Assembly: GCF_021538895.1 (NCBI RefSeq)
Contig: NZ_JADDRL010000020.1
Span: forward strand, 48,693-112,692
Length of the DNA stretch: 64,000 bases
Reading direction: 5' to 3'
Origin: Streptomyces olivochromogenes
GTDB taxonomy: Bacteria; Actinomycetota; Actinomycetes; Streptomycetales; Streptomycetaceae
The notes beneath the pieces were generated by a model. That model saw only the letters and a program-made list of their open reading frames with translations. It ran no database searches and was not told where the DNA came from. Of the stretch, positions 16,113-24,576 are shown in pieces (within the stretch, counting starts at the first letter, position 1; each line of letters opens with the position of its first letter). Position numbers and translations under genes: made by a program.

Positions 16113-17351
16113 TCAGGCCAGTCCCGCGGTGGCCAGTTCCGCCTCCACGTCGTAGCGCTGTACCCAGGTCACGTCACGCACCAGCTCCTCCATGCCGGCC
16201 CCGCCCGGACGCGGCGACGAGGACGGAGAAGGGGGTGCGGGCGACGCGGACGCGGGCGGCGCGTCGGTCGTCGACAGCCGCTGCGATCCGCCGCCGAGCG
16301 ACCCCTGCCGTACCCGGGAGGTGTGCTCCAGGCGCAGTTCCTCGTAGCGGCGCAGCGCCGGTGCCGGGCCGGACGGGCCGGTGCCGAGCCGGGCCAGGCA
16401 GGCGGCGAGTGTCACCGCGTCCTCGATCGCCTGGCTGGCGCCCTGCCCGTGGTGCGGCAGCATCGGGTGCGCGGCGTCACCGAGGAGGGTCGTGCGGGCG
16501 GTGCTCCAGCGGGGCAGCGGCTCGCGGTCGTACAGAGTCCAGTGGCCGGCCTCGGAAGCGGCCTCCACGAGCCCCCGGACGCCCGGCTCCCAGTCGGCGA
16601 ACGCCCGGCGCAGCGCCGCGGTGTCGGCGGGCCGGCTCCAGGAGTCGCCGCCGTCGGTGGGGTCGGCGACGACGGCGACGAACGCGGTCTCGCGTCCGCC
16701 CCGCACCGGATGGGCCAGCAGCCGGCCGGCCGGGCCGACCCAGGTGAGCAGCGCGTCCCGGGGCAGATCCGGGCAGGCGGCGGACGGAACGACCGCGCGG
16801 ATGGCGGCGGTTCCGGAGAACACCGCGGGCTCGTCCCCGGCGATCGGCCGGCGCAGCAGCGAGTGCACGCCGTCCGCGGCGACGACGACGTCCGCGCGCA
16901 CGCTCGCCCCGTGCGCGAAGTCGATCCGTACGCCGCCGACATCCTCGGTGACGGCGACCGCCCGGTGGCCGACGTGCACCAGGTCGGCGGGGACCGCTTC
17001 GGCCAGCAGCCCGTGCAGGTCGGCCCGGTGCAGGGTGTAGTGCGGGCCGTCGAACCGGGCCTGCCAGGCATCGCCCATCGGCTGCCGCACGACCACCGCG
17101 CCGGTGTCCCAGACCCGCACCTCCATCGCCTCGGGCCGTACGGCGACCTCGTCGAGCCGCTTGCCGAGGCCCAGGCGCACGAGCAGGCGGCTGCCGTTGG
17201 GTGCGAGGTGGATGCCCGCGCCGATCTCGGACAGTACGGGTGCCTGCTCGTAGACGTCCACGCGCAGTCCGGCCCGGCGCAGCGCGATCGCGGCGGTCAG
17301 TCCGCCGATGCCCGCCCCGACGACGGCGACGTGCGGCTGGTTCTCGCTCAT
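16113..17351 (-). CDS. FAD-dependent aromatic monooxygenase (salicylate-hydroxylase type)
   Basis: A 412-residue group A flavin hydroxylase. It has the dinucleotide motif VVGAGIGGLTAAIALRRAG, the DG motif VVAADGVHS and the flavin site GDAAHPMLPHHGQGA. It would add an oxygen to an aromatic or quinone substrate using NAD(P)H. The C terminus has a Ser/Pro/Ala-rich linker before a short tail, which is unusual. It lies upstream of the CMD gene on the same strand but is separated by the ECF41 promoter. Confidence 0.85.
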   Translation of the reverse strand: MSENQPHVAVVGAGIGGLTAAIALRRAGLRVDVYEQAPVLSEIGAGIHLAPNGSRLLVRLGLGKRLDEVAVRPEAMEVRVWDTGAVVVRQPMGDAWQARFDGPHYTLHRADLHGLLAEAVPADLVHVGHRAVAVTEDVGGVRIDFAHGASVRADVVVAADGVHSLLRRPIAGDEPAVFSGTAAIRAVVPSAACPDLPRDALLTWVGPAGRLLAHPVRGGRETAFVAVVADPTDGGDSWSRPADTAALRRAFADWEPGVRGLVEAASEAGHWTLYDREPLPRWSTARTTLLGDAAHPMLPHHGQGASQAIEDAVTLAACLARLGTGPSGPAPALRRYEELRLEHTSRVRQGSLGGGSQRLSTTDAPPASASPAPPSPSSSPRPGGAGMEELVRDVTWVQRYDVEAELATAGLA

Positions 17352-17404
17352 CTGTCCCCTCCTCCTCGGGGCCGGTGCCCTTGTCCGGCCCGCACAACGC
17401 GAAA

Positions 17405-17447
17405 GGCGGCGCGGCCACCGCACGTACTGCGCGGTGGCCGCGCCGCC
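17405..17447. terminator. strong hairpin
   Basis: GGCGGCGCGGCCACCGC (17405-17421) pairs with GCGGTGGCCGCGCCGCC (17431-17447), a 17-base perfect stem upstream of the monooxygenase gene. Confidence 0.6.
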
Positions 17448-17554
17448 CGCTCCCGAACCCGGTCAGGCCGGCCGGCGAGGACGGTGCAGGGGCGCGGGTG
17501 CGCCGGCGTCCAGATCCCTGTCCTCGTGCGCGGCTCTCGGGGGCTACGACGATA

Positions 17555-17582
17555 GGGCCGCCCCGGCTGCCTGGGGCGGCCC
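17555..17582 (-). terminator. terminator of the FAD hydroxylase gene
   Basis: GGGCCGCCCC pairs with GGGGCGGCCC 14 bases beyond the stop of the leftward hydroxylase gene. Confidence 0.65.
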
Positions 17583-17595
17583 TGTCCAGTGGGGC

Positions 17596-19068
17596 TCAAG
17601 CAGCCCCGAACCAGCGCTGCAGCGCCGGCTTGAGGGCCGCCTCGTCGGGGGCGGCCCAGGCGATGTACCCGTCGGGGCGCACCAGGACGGCGTGCGGCGC
17701 GTCGGGGCGCGCCGTCTCCTCGTCGCTGAAGTCCCCGGTGACGACGTCGACCCGGCTCGCCCAGGGCGCCGCCGTCTCGCGCAGTTCGGCGGCGTTCGTG
17801 GCGGCGGAGGTGATGATCAGCACGCCGCGGGCGCTGCGCAGCAGCTCGGACACCGAGGAGGGGCTGCCGTCGGCGAGCTTGAGCGGGAGGTCGGGCCGCA
17901 GCCGCAGGCCGAGCCGCGGGTGGCTGCCCTCGCCCATCTCGTAGCGGATGTCGAGACCGCTGACCTGGCCGGCCAGGTGGCGGGCGACGTCGGGGTCGGC
18001 GACAAGCTCCTGCATCACGGCACGCAGCGGCTCCATCTCCTCGCCGCTGAGGTAGAGCTTGGTCTGGGCACGGGTGTTGCGCATCAGCTGCTGCCCGACC
18101 GGGTGGCGCTCGGAGTGGTAGGTGTCCAGCAGCCCCTCGGGGGCCCAGCCGTTCACCGCGGCGGCGAGTTTCCAGCCGAGGTTGGCGGCGTCCTGGACGC
18201 CCACGCTCATGCCCTGCGCACCGGCCGGCATGTGGATGTGGGTGGCGTCACCGGCGAGGAAGACGCGGCCTTGGCGGTACTCGGCGGCCTGCCGCGTGGT
18301 GTCGGTGAAGGAGCTGATCCAGCGCACCTCGGCGTCGTGGAGCCGCTCGCCGGTCATCTCCTCCCAGGCGTCGGCGATGACGGAGAAGGTCAGACTGCTC
18401 TTGTCCTCCGGGGGCCGCAGGGCCTCGTTGTGGATGACGATGCGGTCGACGCCGTTCTGCAGGTTGAAGGACATCACCATGCCGCCGGGCACGCGCTCGC
18501 CGATGGGCCGCCGTCGTACGTCGGCGCCGACGAGGTCGGCCATGTACATCCCGCGGGTGGGCTCCCAGCCGGGGAAGTCGATGCCGGCCAGCCGGCGCAC
18601 CAGGCTGCGCGCGCCGTCACAGCCCACCAGGTACTGGGCGCTCAACTCGCCGTGCCCGTCGGGGCCCTGGTACTCGACGACGACGCCGTCCTCGGTCTCG
18701 CGGAAGCCGAGGACCTCGTGCGAGCGGCGGACGTCCACGTCGAGTTCGTCCAGCCAGGCGCAGAGGATCTCCTCGGTGTGGAACTGCGGGATGCCGCGCA
18801 CGCTGAAGTGGTTGTCCTCCAGTTGGGAGAAGTCGATGCGCACGCCGCCGAAGTGGCCCTGGGCCCATTCGACGTCGCCGAATCGCGCGAGCAGCCCGCG
18901 CTGCTCGAACACCTCGGCGGCGCGGCGGGTGAAGCCGACCCCGCGGGACTCTCCGCTGGGGGCGGGCAGCTTCTCGAACACGGTGACGTCGACGCCACCC
19001 AGGCGCAGTTCGCCGGCGAGCATCAGCCCGACCGGCCCGGCGCCGACGATGATTGCGCCCTTTGACAT
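17596..19068 (-). CDS. PgaE/RdmE-type FAD hydroxylase
   Basis: A 490-residue polyketide hydroxylase. Motifs: IIVGAGPVGLMLAGEL at the N terminus, LVGCDGARSLVRR (DG motif), FLAGDATHIHMPAGAQGMSV (flavin site; Thr replaces the usual Ala in GDAAH), and a thioredoxin-like C-terminal domain ending ALQRWFGAA. Such enzymes hydroxylate or epoxidise angucyclines. It is very like the protein at 20134 (shared LPAPSGESRG, YLSGEEMEPLRAVM), so the two look like duplicates flanking an NmrA reductase. Confidence 0.9.
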   Translation of the reverse strand: MSKGAIIVGAGPVGLMLAGELRLGGVDVTVFEKLPAPSGESRGVGFTRRAAEVFEQRGLLARFGDVEWAQGHFGGVRIDFSQLEDNHFSVRGIPQFHTEEILCAWLDELDVDVRRSHEVLGFRETEDGVVVEYQGPDGHGELSAQYLVGCDGARSLVRRLAGIDFPGWEPTRGMYMADLVGADVRRRPIGERVPGGMVMSFNLQNGVDRIVIHNEALRPPEDKSSLTFSVIADAWEEMTGERLHDAEVRWISSFTDTTRQAAEYRQGRVFLAGDATHIHMPAGAQGMSVGVQDAANLGWKLAAAVNGWAPEGLLDTYHSERHPVGQQLMRNTRAQTKLYLSGEEMEPLRAVMQELVADPDVARHLAGQVSGLDIRYEMGEGSHPRLGLRLRPDLPLKLADGSPSSVSELLRSARGVLIITSAATNAAELRETAAPWASRVDVVTGDFSDEETARPDAPHAVLVRPDGYIAWAAPDEAALKPALQRWFGAA

Positions 19069-19202
19069 GTCGTACTCCTCAAACAGCTGGCCGCCGCCGG
19101 CGGGCGGCTGCCAGGTCGACTGTGGTCAGCACAGGGTCAGGGGGTTCGAAGCGGCAAGGCGCGCCGGTCGTCGTCCGTGGGGCGGCTGCGGCCGCGCTCC
19201 GC

Positions 19203-20039
19203 TCAGGCGGCGAAGGCGGCCGCGTTCTCTTTCGCCCACTCGCTGAAGGGGCGCGCGGGGTGACCGGTGAGGGTCTCGATCTCGGTGCTGAGCGGAACGG
19301 GCTCGGTGGAGGCCGCCCACAGCTCCAGCAGGGCGCCGGCGATGTCGTCCGGCATGAAGTCCGGCTTGTTGGCACGCCACACCTGCGGCGGGACCGGCCG
19401 GACGGGGATGTCGCGGCCGACGGCCTCGGCGATGACGGCGACCTCCTCGCGGAAGCTCAGGGCCGCGGGCCCGGTGAGGTGGTAGGAACGGCCGCGCAGC
19501 TCCGGCCGGGTGAGGACGGCGTGGGCACACTCGGCAATGTCCCGCTCGTTGACGGGGTCGGCGTAGCTGTCGGGGTACGGCAGCGGGATCACGCCCTGAG
19601 TCCTGAGGGGGAATGCCCAGGGGGCGGCGTTGCTGGCCAGCGCCCCGCAGTTGAGGGCGGTGGAGGTCAGCGAGGAGGCGGCCAGGGCTCGTTCGACCAC
19701 CAGGTGCGGGGCGGCGATCGGGTTGGTCTCGGCGTCGGGGCGCAGCACTGCGTCCGCGGACATCACCACGACGTGTCCGACACCGGCGGCCTCGGCCTCG
19801 GCGACGAACGCGTCGATATGGGCGGCCTCGCAGTACAGGAAGACGGAGTCGATGCCGTCGAGGGCGCCGGCGAAGGTGGCGGGCTCGTCCAGGGCGAGCC
19901 GTACGGACTGCACCCCCTCGGGCAGTGACAGTTTCCCGGGGTCGGCGGAGCCGGCGCGGACGGGCACGCCCTGCTCGCGGAGAATGCGCGCGAGCTGGGA
20001 GCCGACCTTGCCGCGGCTGCCGGTGACGAGGACGGTCAT
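19203..20039 (-). CDS. NmrA-like NAD(P)-binding reductase
   Basis: A 278-residue NmrA/SDR-like protein with VTGSRGKVGSQLARIL at the N terminus and no classical YxxxK. Similar proteins occur in angucycline clusters and may reduce quinones, act with flavin hydroxylases, or tailor the polyketide. It lies between two paralogous hydroxylases on the same strand, so a role in the same tailoring step is likely. Substrate unknown. Confidence 0.8.
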   Translation of the reverse strand: MTVLVTGSRGKVGSQLARILREQGVPVRAGSADPGKLSLPEGVQSVRLALDEPATFAGALDGIDSVFLYCEAAHIDAFVAEAEAAGVGHVVVMSADAVLRPDAETNPIAAPHLVVERALAASSLTSTALNCGALASNAAPWAFPLRTQGVIPLPYPDSYADPVNERDIAECAHAVLTRPELRGRSYHLTGPAALSFREEVAVIAEAVGRDIPVRPVPPQVWRANKPDFMPDDIAGALLELWAASTEPVPLSTEIETLTGHPARPFSEWAKENAAAFAA

Positions 20040-20088
20040 GGTTCCTGCCTTTTCTTGAGGACGCGGGTGGCGGTCTCCGGCGGTGACA

Positions 20089-20124
20089 GCGCGGCACGGT
20101 CGGCGGCTGCCGACCGTGCCGCGC
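20089..20124 (-). terminator. terminator of second FAD hydroxylase gene
   Basis: GCGCGGCACGGTCGGC (20089-20104) pairs with GCCGACCGTGCCGCGC (20109-20124) around a four-base loop, 10 bases past the gene end. Confidence 0.75.
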
Positions 20125-20133
20125 CGTCACCGG

Positions 20134-21603
20134 TCATGCGGCGGCGGGCCCGAACCAGCGGGTGAGCGCCTGCCGCAGGTCACCGCCGTCGGGGGCGGTC
20201 CACACGACATGGCCGTCGGGCCGCACCAGCACGGCGTCCAGGGTGTTGTCGGCGTCCTGGTCGGCCCAGGTGCCGGTGACGACGTCGACGCGGTCCGCCC
20301 AGCCGACGGCGGTCTTCGCCACGGTTTCGTCGCCGTCGGTGACGATGAGCACGCCACGGGCGGGGTGCAGCAGCTCGGCAACCTTCACCCGGCTGCCGTC
20401 GCCGCGCTCCAGCGCCCGGTACGGGGCCAGCCGCACGCCGAGCAGGGGGTGGCCAGTGGCGCCGACGTCGTAGCGGATGTGCAGGCCGCTGACCCGGCCG
20501 GCCAGGTGGCGGGCGGCCTCGGGCAGTTGCACCAGTTCGCGCATGACGGCGCGCAGCGGCTCCATCTCCTCGCCGCTGAGGTACAGCAGCGACGCGGCCT
20601 GCACGTCGACCATCAGCTTCTCGCCGATCGGGTGCCGCTCGCTGTGGTACGTGTCGAGCAGCGCCTCAGGCGCCTGGCCGCGCAGCACGGCGGCGAGCTT
20701 CCAGCCGAGGTTCGCGGCGTCCTGCAGGCCGACGCTGACGCCCTGGGCGCCGAGCGGGGCGTGGTCATGGGCGGCGTCGCCGGCCAGGAGGATCCGGCCC
20801 TTGCGGTACTGCTCGGCCAGGCCGGAGGCGTTGGTCAGGGCGCACATCCAGGAGGCGTCGGCGTGGTGGATGTCCTCGCCGGTCATCCGCTGCCAGGCGT
20901 CGGCGAGCTCGGCGAAGGTCAACTCGCCCTCGCCGTGGTGCGGGCGGACGCCGGGCTCGTGGATGACGATGCGGTCGACGCCGGGCTCCAGGGTGACCGA
21001 CAGGACCATGCCGCCACCGGGGATGCGCTCACCGATGGGCCGCATGCGCAGATCGGCGCCGACCACGTCCGCCAGGTACAGGCCGCGGGTGGCCTCGTCG
21101 CCGGGGAAGGCGATGCCCGCCAGCCGGCGCACGGTGCTCTTGCCGCCGTCGCAGCCGACGAGGTAGGCGGCGGTGGCCTCCACCGGGCCGTCGGGTCCCT
21201 CGAAGCACGCGACGACGCCGTCCTCGGTCTCGGTGAAGCCGGTCAGCTCGTGCCCTCGGCGCACCTCGACACCGAGCTCGGCCACCCAGGCGCCGAGCAT
21301 GTCCTCGGTGACCGACTGGGCGAGGCCCATCACGCCGAAGTGGCTCTCCTCCAGCAGCGAGAAGTCGATGCGGACACCGCCGAAGTGGCCCTGCTTGCCC
21401 CAGCGGATGTCGCCGAGACCTTCGAGCAGGCCCCGCTGGTCGAAGACCTCCGCGGTACGGCTGGTGAATCCGAGGCCGCGCGACTCACCGCTCGGAGCAG
21501 GCAACTTGTCATAGACGACGACGTCCGCGCCGCCGAGGCTCAGCTCGCCGGCGAGCATCAGACCGACCGGGCCGGCTCCCACGATGATCGCACCGTGTGC
21601 CAT
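20134..21603 (-). CDS. PgaE/RdmE-type FAD hydroxylase
   Basis: A 489-residue flavin hydroxylase: N-terminal IIVGAGPVGLMLAGELSLGG, DG motif LVGCDGGKSTVRRLAG, flavin site LLAGDAAHDHAPLGAQGVSV, thioredoxin-like C-terminal domain ending TRWFGPAAA. It is a probable polyketide ring hydroxylase, paralogous to the gene at 17596. The changed GDAAHDHAP stretch (most relatives have HIHxP) might alter the site near the flavin. Own terminator and promoter. Confidence 0.9.
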   Translation of the reverse strand: MAHGAIIVGAGPVGLMLAGELSLGGADVVVYDKLPAPSGESRGLGFTSRTAEVFDQRGLLEGLGDIRWGKQGHFGGVRIDFSLLEESHFGVMGLAQSVTEDMLGAWVAELGVEVRRGHELTGFTETEDGVVACFEGPDGPVEATAAYLVGCDGGKSTVRRLAGIAFPGDEATRGLYLADVVGADLRMRPIGERIPGGGMVLSVTLEPGVDRIVIHEPGVRPHHGEGELTFAELADAWQRMTGEDIHHADASWMCALTNASGLAEQYRKGRILLAGDAAHDHAPLGAQGVSVGLQDAANLGWKLAAVLRGQAPEALLDTYHSERHPIGEKLMVDVQAASLLYLSGEEMEPLRAVMRELVQLPEAARHLAGRVSGLHIRYDVGATGHPLLGVRLAPYRALERGDGSRVKVAELLHPARGVLIVTDGDETVAKTAVGWADRVDVVTGTWADQDADNTLDAVLVRPDGHVVWTAPDGGDLRQALTRWFGPAAA

Positions 21604-21753
21604 GTCGACTCCTCACGCAGGTGGATGGGCACCAGGAAAGCCCACCGTGGTCGACGGGCAATGCAGACTGACTCAAGCGCTTTCGAGGGCGTACGGGCAC
21701 CGCCACGGGGCATGCCGGACGCCGGAACAATGCGCCTGAATACGGGCACGGAA

Positions 21754-21784
21754 CGGCCCCGCCGGTCGGGGGGCGACGGGGCCG
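21754..21784 (-). terminator. hairpin after the ScyD/ScyE-like gene
   Basis: CGGCCCCG pairs with CGGGGCCG, with further internal GC pairing, about 80 bases beyond the gene end. Confidence 0.5.
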
Positions 21785-21863
21785 AGGTCCGCGGGCCTGC
21801 GTGGGGCAGGCGGCACGGATGCCGGTGACCGGACGTCGGTCGAAGGACGCCGGTCGGGAGAGG

Positions 21864-22937
21864 TCAGTAGTGGACGCTGACCAACTGGCCTTCGCCGCCA
21901 CCGCTGTTGTTGGTCACGTAGATCTGGCCCTGCCGGCCGAGGGCGAGGCCGGTCGGCTGGTTCAGCTGGTCGCCGGTGGGGATCTCGGTGATCGCCTTGG
22001 TCTTCCCGTCGATCTTCGACAGCGTGCCCGGCAGCGGCGGACCCGCCTGGAAGCCCTTGGTGTACGACAGCGCCACCAGGTTGCCCGAGCAGTCCACGGC
22101 CAGGTCGACCAGGTTGGACAGGCCGGTGACGAACACCTCGGGGGTGCCGCCCGGCGGGATCTTCCAGATGCGGGCGGAGCCGGGGACGGTGCCGCTCATG
22201 TCGCTGAAGTAGACGGTGCCGTCGTGGGCCTTGACCATGCCGGTGGGCACGCCCTCGGCGGGGCGGGACGGCGTCACATTGATCGGCACCAGGAATTCGA
22301 GGGAGGTGGAGCCGTCGCTCTTGGTGCGCACGAGGGTGTTGGCGCCGGCGTCGGTGACCAGGAAGCCCGAGCCGCTGCGGACGAGCGACCACGGGTTGGA
22401 GTGGACCTCGCCGCCGTCGGGGTTCTGCCGGGTCTCCAGGTCGGCCAGGTCGCCCAGGACCTTGCCGTCACGGGTACGGAAGACCGTGCCCAGCGTGGCC
22501 GCGTCCGGGCCCAGTCCGGCACGGTACTGCGTGGTGCCGCCGAGGCCGCTGACGACGTCGTAGCCGCCGTTCGGGTCCGCCAGTACATCGGTCGGGCCGG
22601 TGACGTTGGCCGGACCGTTGGCCGAGCCCTGCGCGGTGGAGGCGAGCCCCGTCACGACGCGGCCCTTGAAGCTGCCCTTGACCTTGTACACGGAACCGGT
22701 CCTACCGACGCACTGCACTCCGTCCGCGCAGCCCGGAAGGCCCTGGCCGGCCTCGGCGACGACGACGGAACCGTCGGACAGCACACTCACACCGCGCGGG
22801 TTGTTCAGGTGGTCGGCGAGGACCTCCAGCGTCGCCGTGGTCTCGGCGTGCGCCGGAACGGCCAGCAGCGGTGCCGCGACTATGCCGGCCGCGCCCGCCG
22901 TCACCAGGGCCCTTCTCCAGGAACGTGAAATCGACAT
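21864..22937 (-). CDS. secreted ScyD/ScyE-family protein
   Basis: A 357-residue exported protein. Start ATG 22937 has TAGGAGAG 5 bases before. The signal peptide runs to about residue 31 (RRALVTAGAAGIVAAPLLAV, then a PAHA cleavage site). The mature part is a beta-propeller-like repeat protein (LNNPRGVSVL, GPTDVLADPNGG, NQPTGLALGRQGQIYVTNN) of the family named after scytonemin proteins ScyD and ScyE. These are thought to act outside the cytoplasm; the family is also widespread in Streptomyces. An ebo-like module, needed for scytonemin in cyanobacteria, lies 14 kb away in the same region. Confidence 0.82.
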   Translation of the reverse strand: MSISRSWRRALVTAGAAGIVAAPLLAVPAHAETTATLEVLADHLNNPRGVSVLSDGSVVVAEAGQGLPGCADGVQCVGRTGSVYKVKGSFKGRVVTGLASTAQGSANGPANVTGPTDVLADPNGGYDVVSGLGGTTQYRAGLGPDAATLGTVFRTRDGKVLGDLADLETRQNPDGGEVHSNPWSLVRSGSGFLVTDAGANTLVRTKSDGSTSLEFLVPINVTPSRPAEGVPTGMVKAHDGTVYFSDMSGTVPGSARIWKIPPGGTPEVFVTGLSNLVDLAVDCSGNLVALSYTKGFQAGPPLPGTLSKIDGKTKAITEIPTGDQLNQPTGLALGRQGQIYVTNNSGGGEGQLVSVHY

Positions 22938-23068
22938 GACTCTCCTAGCTGGCTGTGGGCTCCCCCGTTTTCCGGAGCAGTCTTGAAATCGCCACCAGAC
23001 TAAGAGGGGAAACCGACTCGCATAACCGTTGAAAACAAAACCCATGCCGAATACCGGGGATATTCGAG

Positions 23069-23113
23069 CGCGACTCCAGACGTATTTCGGTCGCGACTCC
23101 AGGAATATTTCGG
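23069..23113. repeat. tandem 22-base repeats upstream of the secreted-protein gene
   Basis: Two units share the pattern CGCGACTCCAGnnnTATTTCGG, at 23069-23090 and 23092-23113. Period is 23 bases, about two helical turns. They lie 130-180 bases upstream of the start in AT-richer DNA and may be regulator sites. Confidence 0.55.
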
Positions 23114-23154
23114 CCGAATTCCGGGAGAGGTCCGTCGTCTTTTGCGAGGGGCGG

Positions 23155-24576
23155 TCAGGCGGTGCGGCCCAGCGCCCGGTCGACCAGTGCCCCCGCCACG
23201 CCCGTGTAGCCGGCCGGGTCGAGCAGGTCCGCCAGCTGCCGGGGCGTCAACAGCCCTCGTACCTCGGGGAGTTCGGCCAGTACCTCGGCCAGCGGCCGAG
23301 ACGTCTCGGCCGCCGTCAGCGACGCCCGGGTCAGCAGGTCCTTGGCCGCCGCCTTGCCCAGGTGCGGGGCGAGGGCGGCCGAGACGCGCTCGGAGGCGAT
23401 CTGCCCGCCGGTCGCGGTGAGGTTGGCGCGCATCCGCTCCGGGTGGACGGCCAGGCCCCCGACCAGTTCGACGGCGGTGTGGGCCGCTCCCCCGGTCAGC
23501 CGCAGGCATTCGCGCAGCGGCTGCCACTCGGCGTGCCAGCCGCCCGCCGACCGCTCGTCCTCGGTGATCAGGCACTGCGCCAGTACGGCGGCCAGGGCGG
23601 GCACCTGCAGCGCCGCGGAGCGGATCAGCGTGGCCAGGACGGGGTTGCGTTTGTGCGGCATCGCCGAGGAGGCCCCGCGTCCGGCCACCGTCGGCTCGGC
23701 CACCTCGCCCGTCTCCGTGCGGGTCAGCACCAGCACGTCGGCGGCGATCTTGCCGAGGGCGCCGGCGGTGTGCGCGAGGGCCGCGCCCAGGTCGGCGATC
23801 GGTGTGCGCAGCGCGTGCCAGGGCAGGACGGGCACGGCCAGGCCGGTCTCGGCGGCGAAGGCGGTGACGAGGTCGCCGAGCACCTCCTGGCTGCCGGCGT
23901 CCTCGCCCGCGTACTGCAGATAGCCGGCGAGCGTTCCGGCCGCGCCGCCCAGGGACACCAGCAGCCCGCCGGCCAGGATCCGCTCCAGGCGCTCGGCGGC
24001 CTCCAGGACCAACTGCCGCCAGCCCGCCGCCTTGAGACCGAAGGTGGTGGGCACGGCGTGCAGCGCGAGGGTGCGGCCCGCCATCACCGTGTCCCGGTGC
24101 TCGGCGGCGAGGACGGCCAGGGAGTCGGCGACCGTCCGCAGGTCGGCGACGATCAGCCGCAGCGCCCGCGCGGCCACCAGCATCGCCCCGGTGTCGAAGA
24201 CGTCCTGGCTGGTGGAACCGCGGTGGACGTACTCGACGGCCTCGGGCGCCTCGGCGGCGACGACCGCCGTCAGGGCCTTGATCAGGCCGACGACCGGGTT
24301 CGCCGTCTCCCGGGCGGCCAGCGCCAACTGCCGTACGTCCAGCCGCTCGGCGCGCGCGGCGGCCGTGATCGCCGCGGCCGCGGCCGCGGGCACGGTGCCG
24401 CACCGGGCCTGGGCGCGGGCCAGGGCCGCCTCCGCGTCGAGCATGGCCTGCAGCCAGGCCGCGTCGCCCACCGCCGCCTCGACGGGCGTGCCCGCGCGGA
24501 CCGGGGAGAGCAGTCCGGCGTCCAGGTGGGCGTCGAGGGCCTGCGCGAGGGCCGGCCGTTCGTGAGCGGTCGTCAT
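23155..24576 (-). CDS. nitrosuccinate lyase (CreD/FzmL-like, fumarase superfamily)
   Basis: A 473-residue member of the aspartase/fumarase superfamily, nearest in style to 3-carboxy-muconate cycloisomerases. The signature ASSAMPHKRNPVLATLI and an upstream YVHRGSTSQDVFDTGAM block are intact. In cremeomycin and fosfazinomycin such lyases release nitrous acid and fumarate from nitrosuccinate. ATG 24576 overlaps the stop of the partner oxygenase by four bases, exactly as expected for the two-enzyme nitrous-acid pathway. This pairing is the main reason for the call. Confidence 0.85.
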   Translation of the reverse strand: MTTAHERPALAQALDAHLDAGLLSPVRAGTPVEAAVGDAAWLQAMLDAEAALARAQARCGTVPAAAAAAITAAARAERLDVRQLALAARETANPVVGLIKALTAVVAAEAPEAVEYVHRGSTSQDVFDTGAMLVAARALRLIVADLRTVADSLAVLAAEHRDTVMAGRTLALHAVPTTFGLKAAGWRQLVLEAAERLERILAGGLLVSLGGAAGTLAGYLQYAGEDAGSQEVLGDLVTAFAAETGLAVPVLPWHALRTPIADLGAALAHTAGALGKIAADVLVLTRTETGEVAEPTVAGRGASSAMPHKRNPVLATLIRSAALQVPALAAVLAQCLITEDERSAGGWHAEWQPLRECLRLTGGAAHTAVELVGGLAVHPERMRANLTATGGQIASERVSAALAPHLGKAAAKDLLTRASLTAAETSRPLAEVLAELPEVRGLLTPRQLADLLDPAGYTGVAGALVDRALGRTA

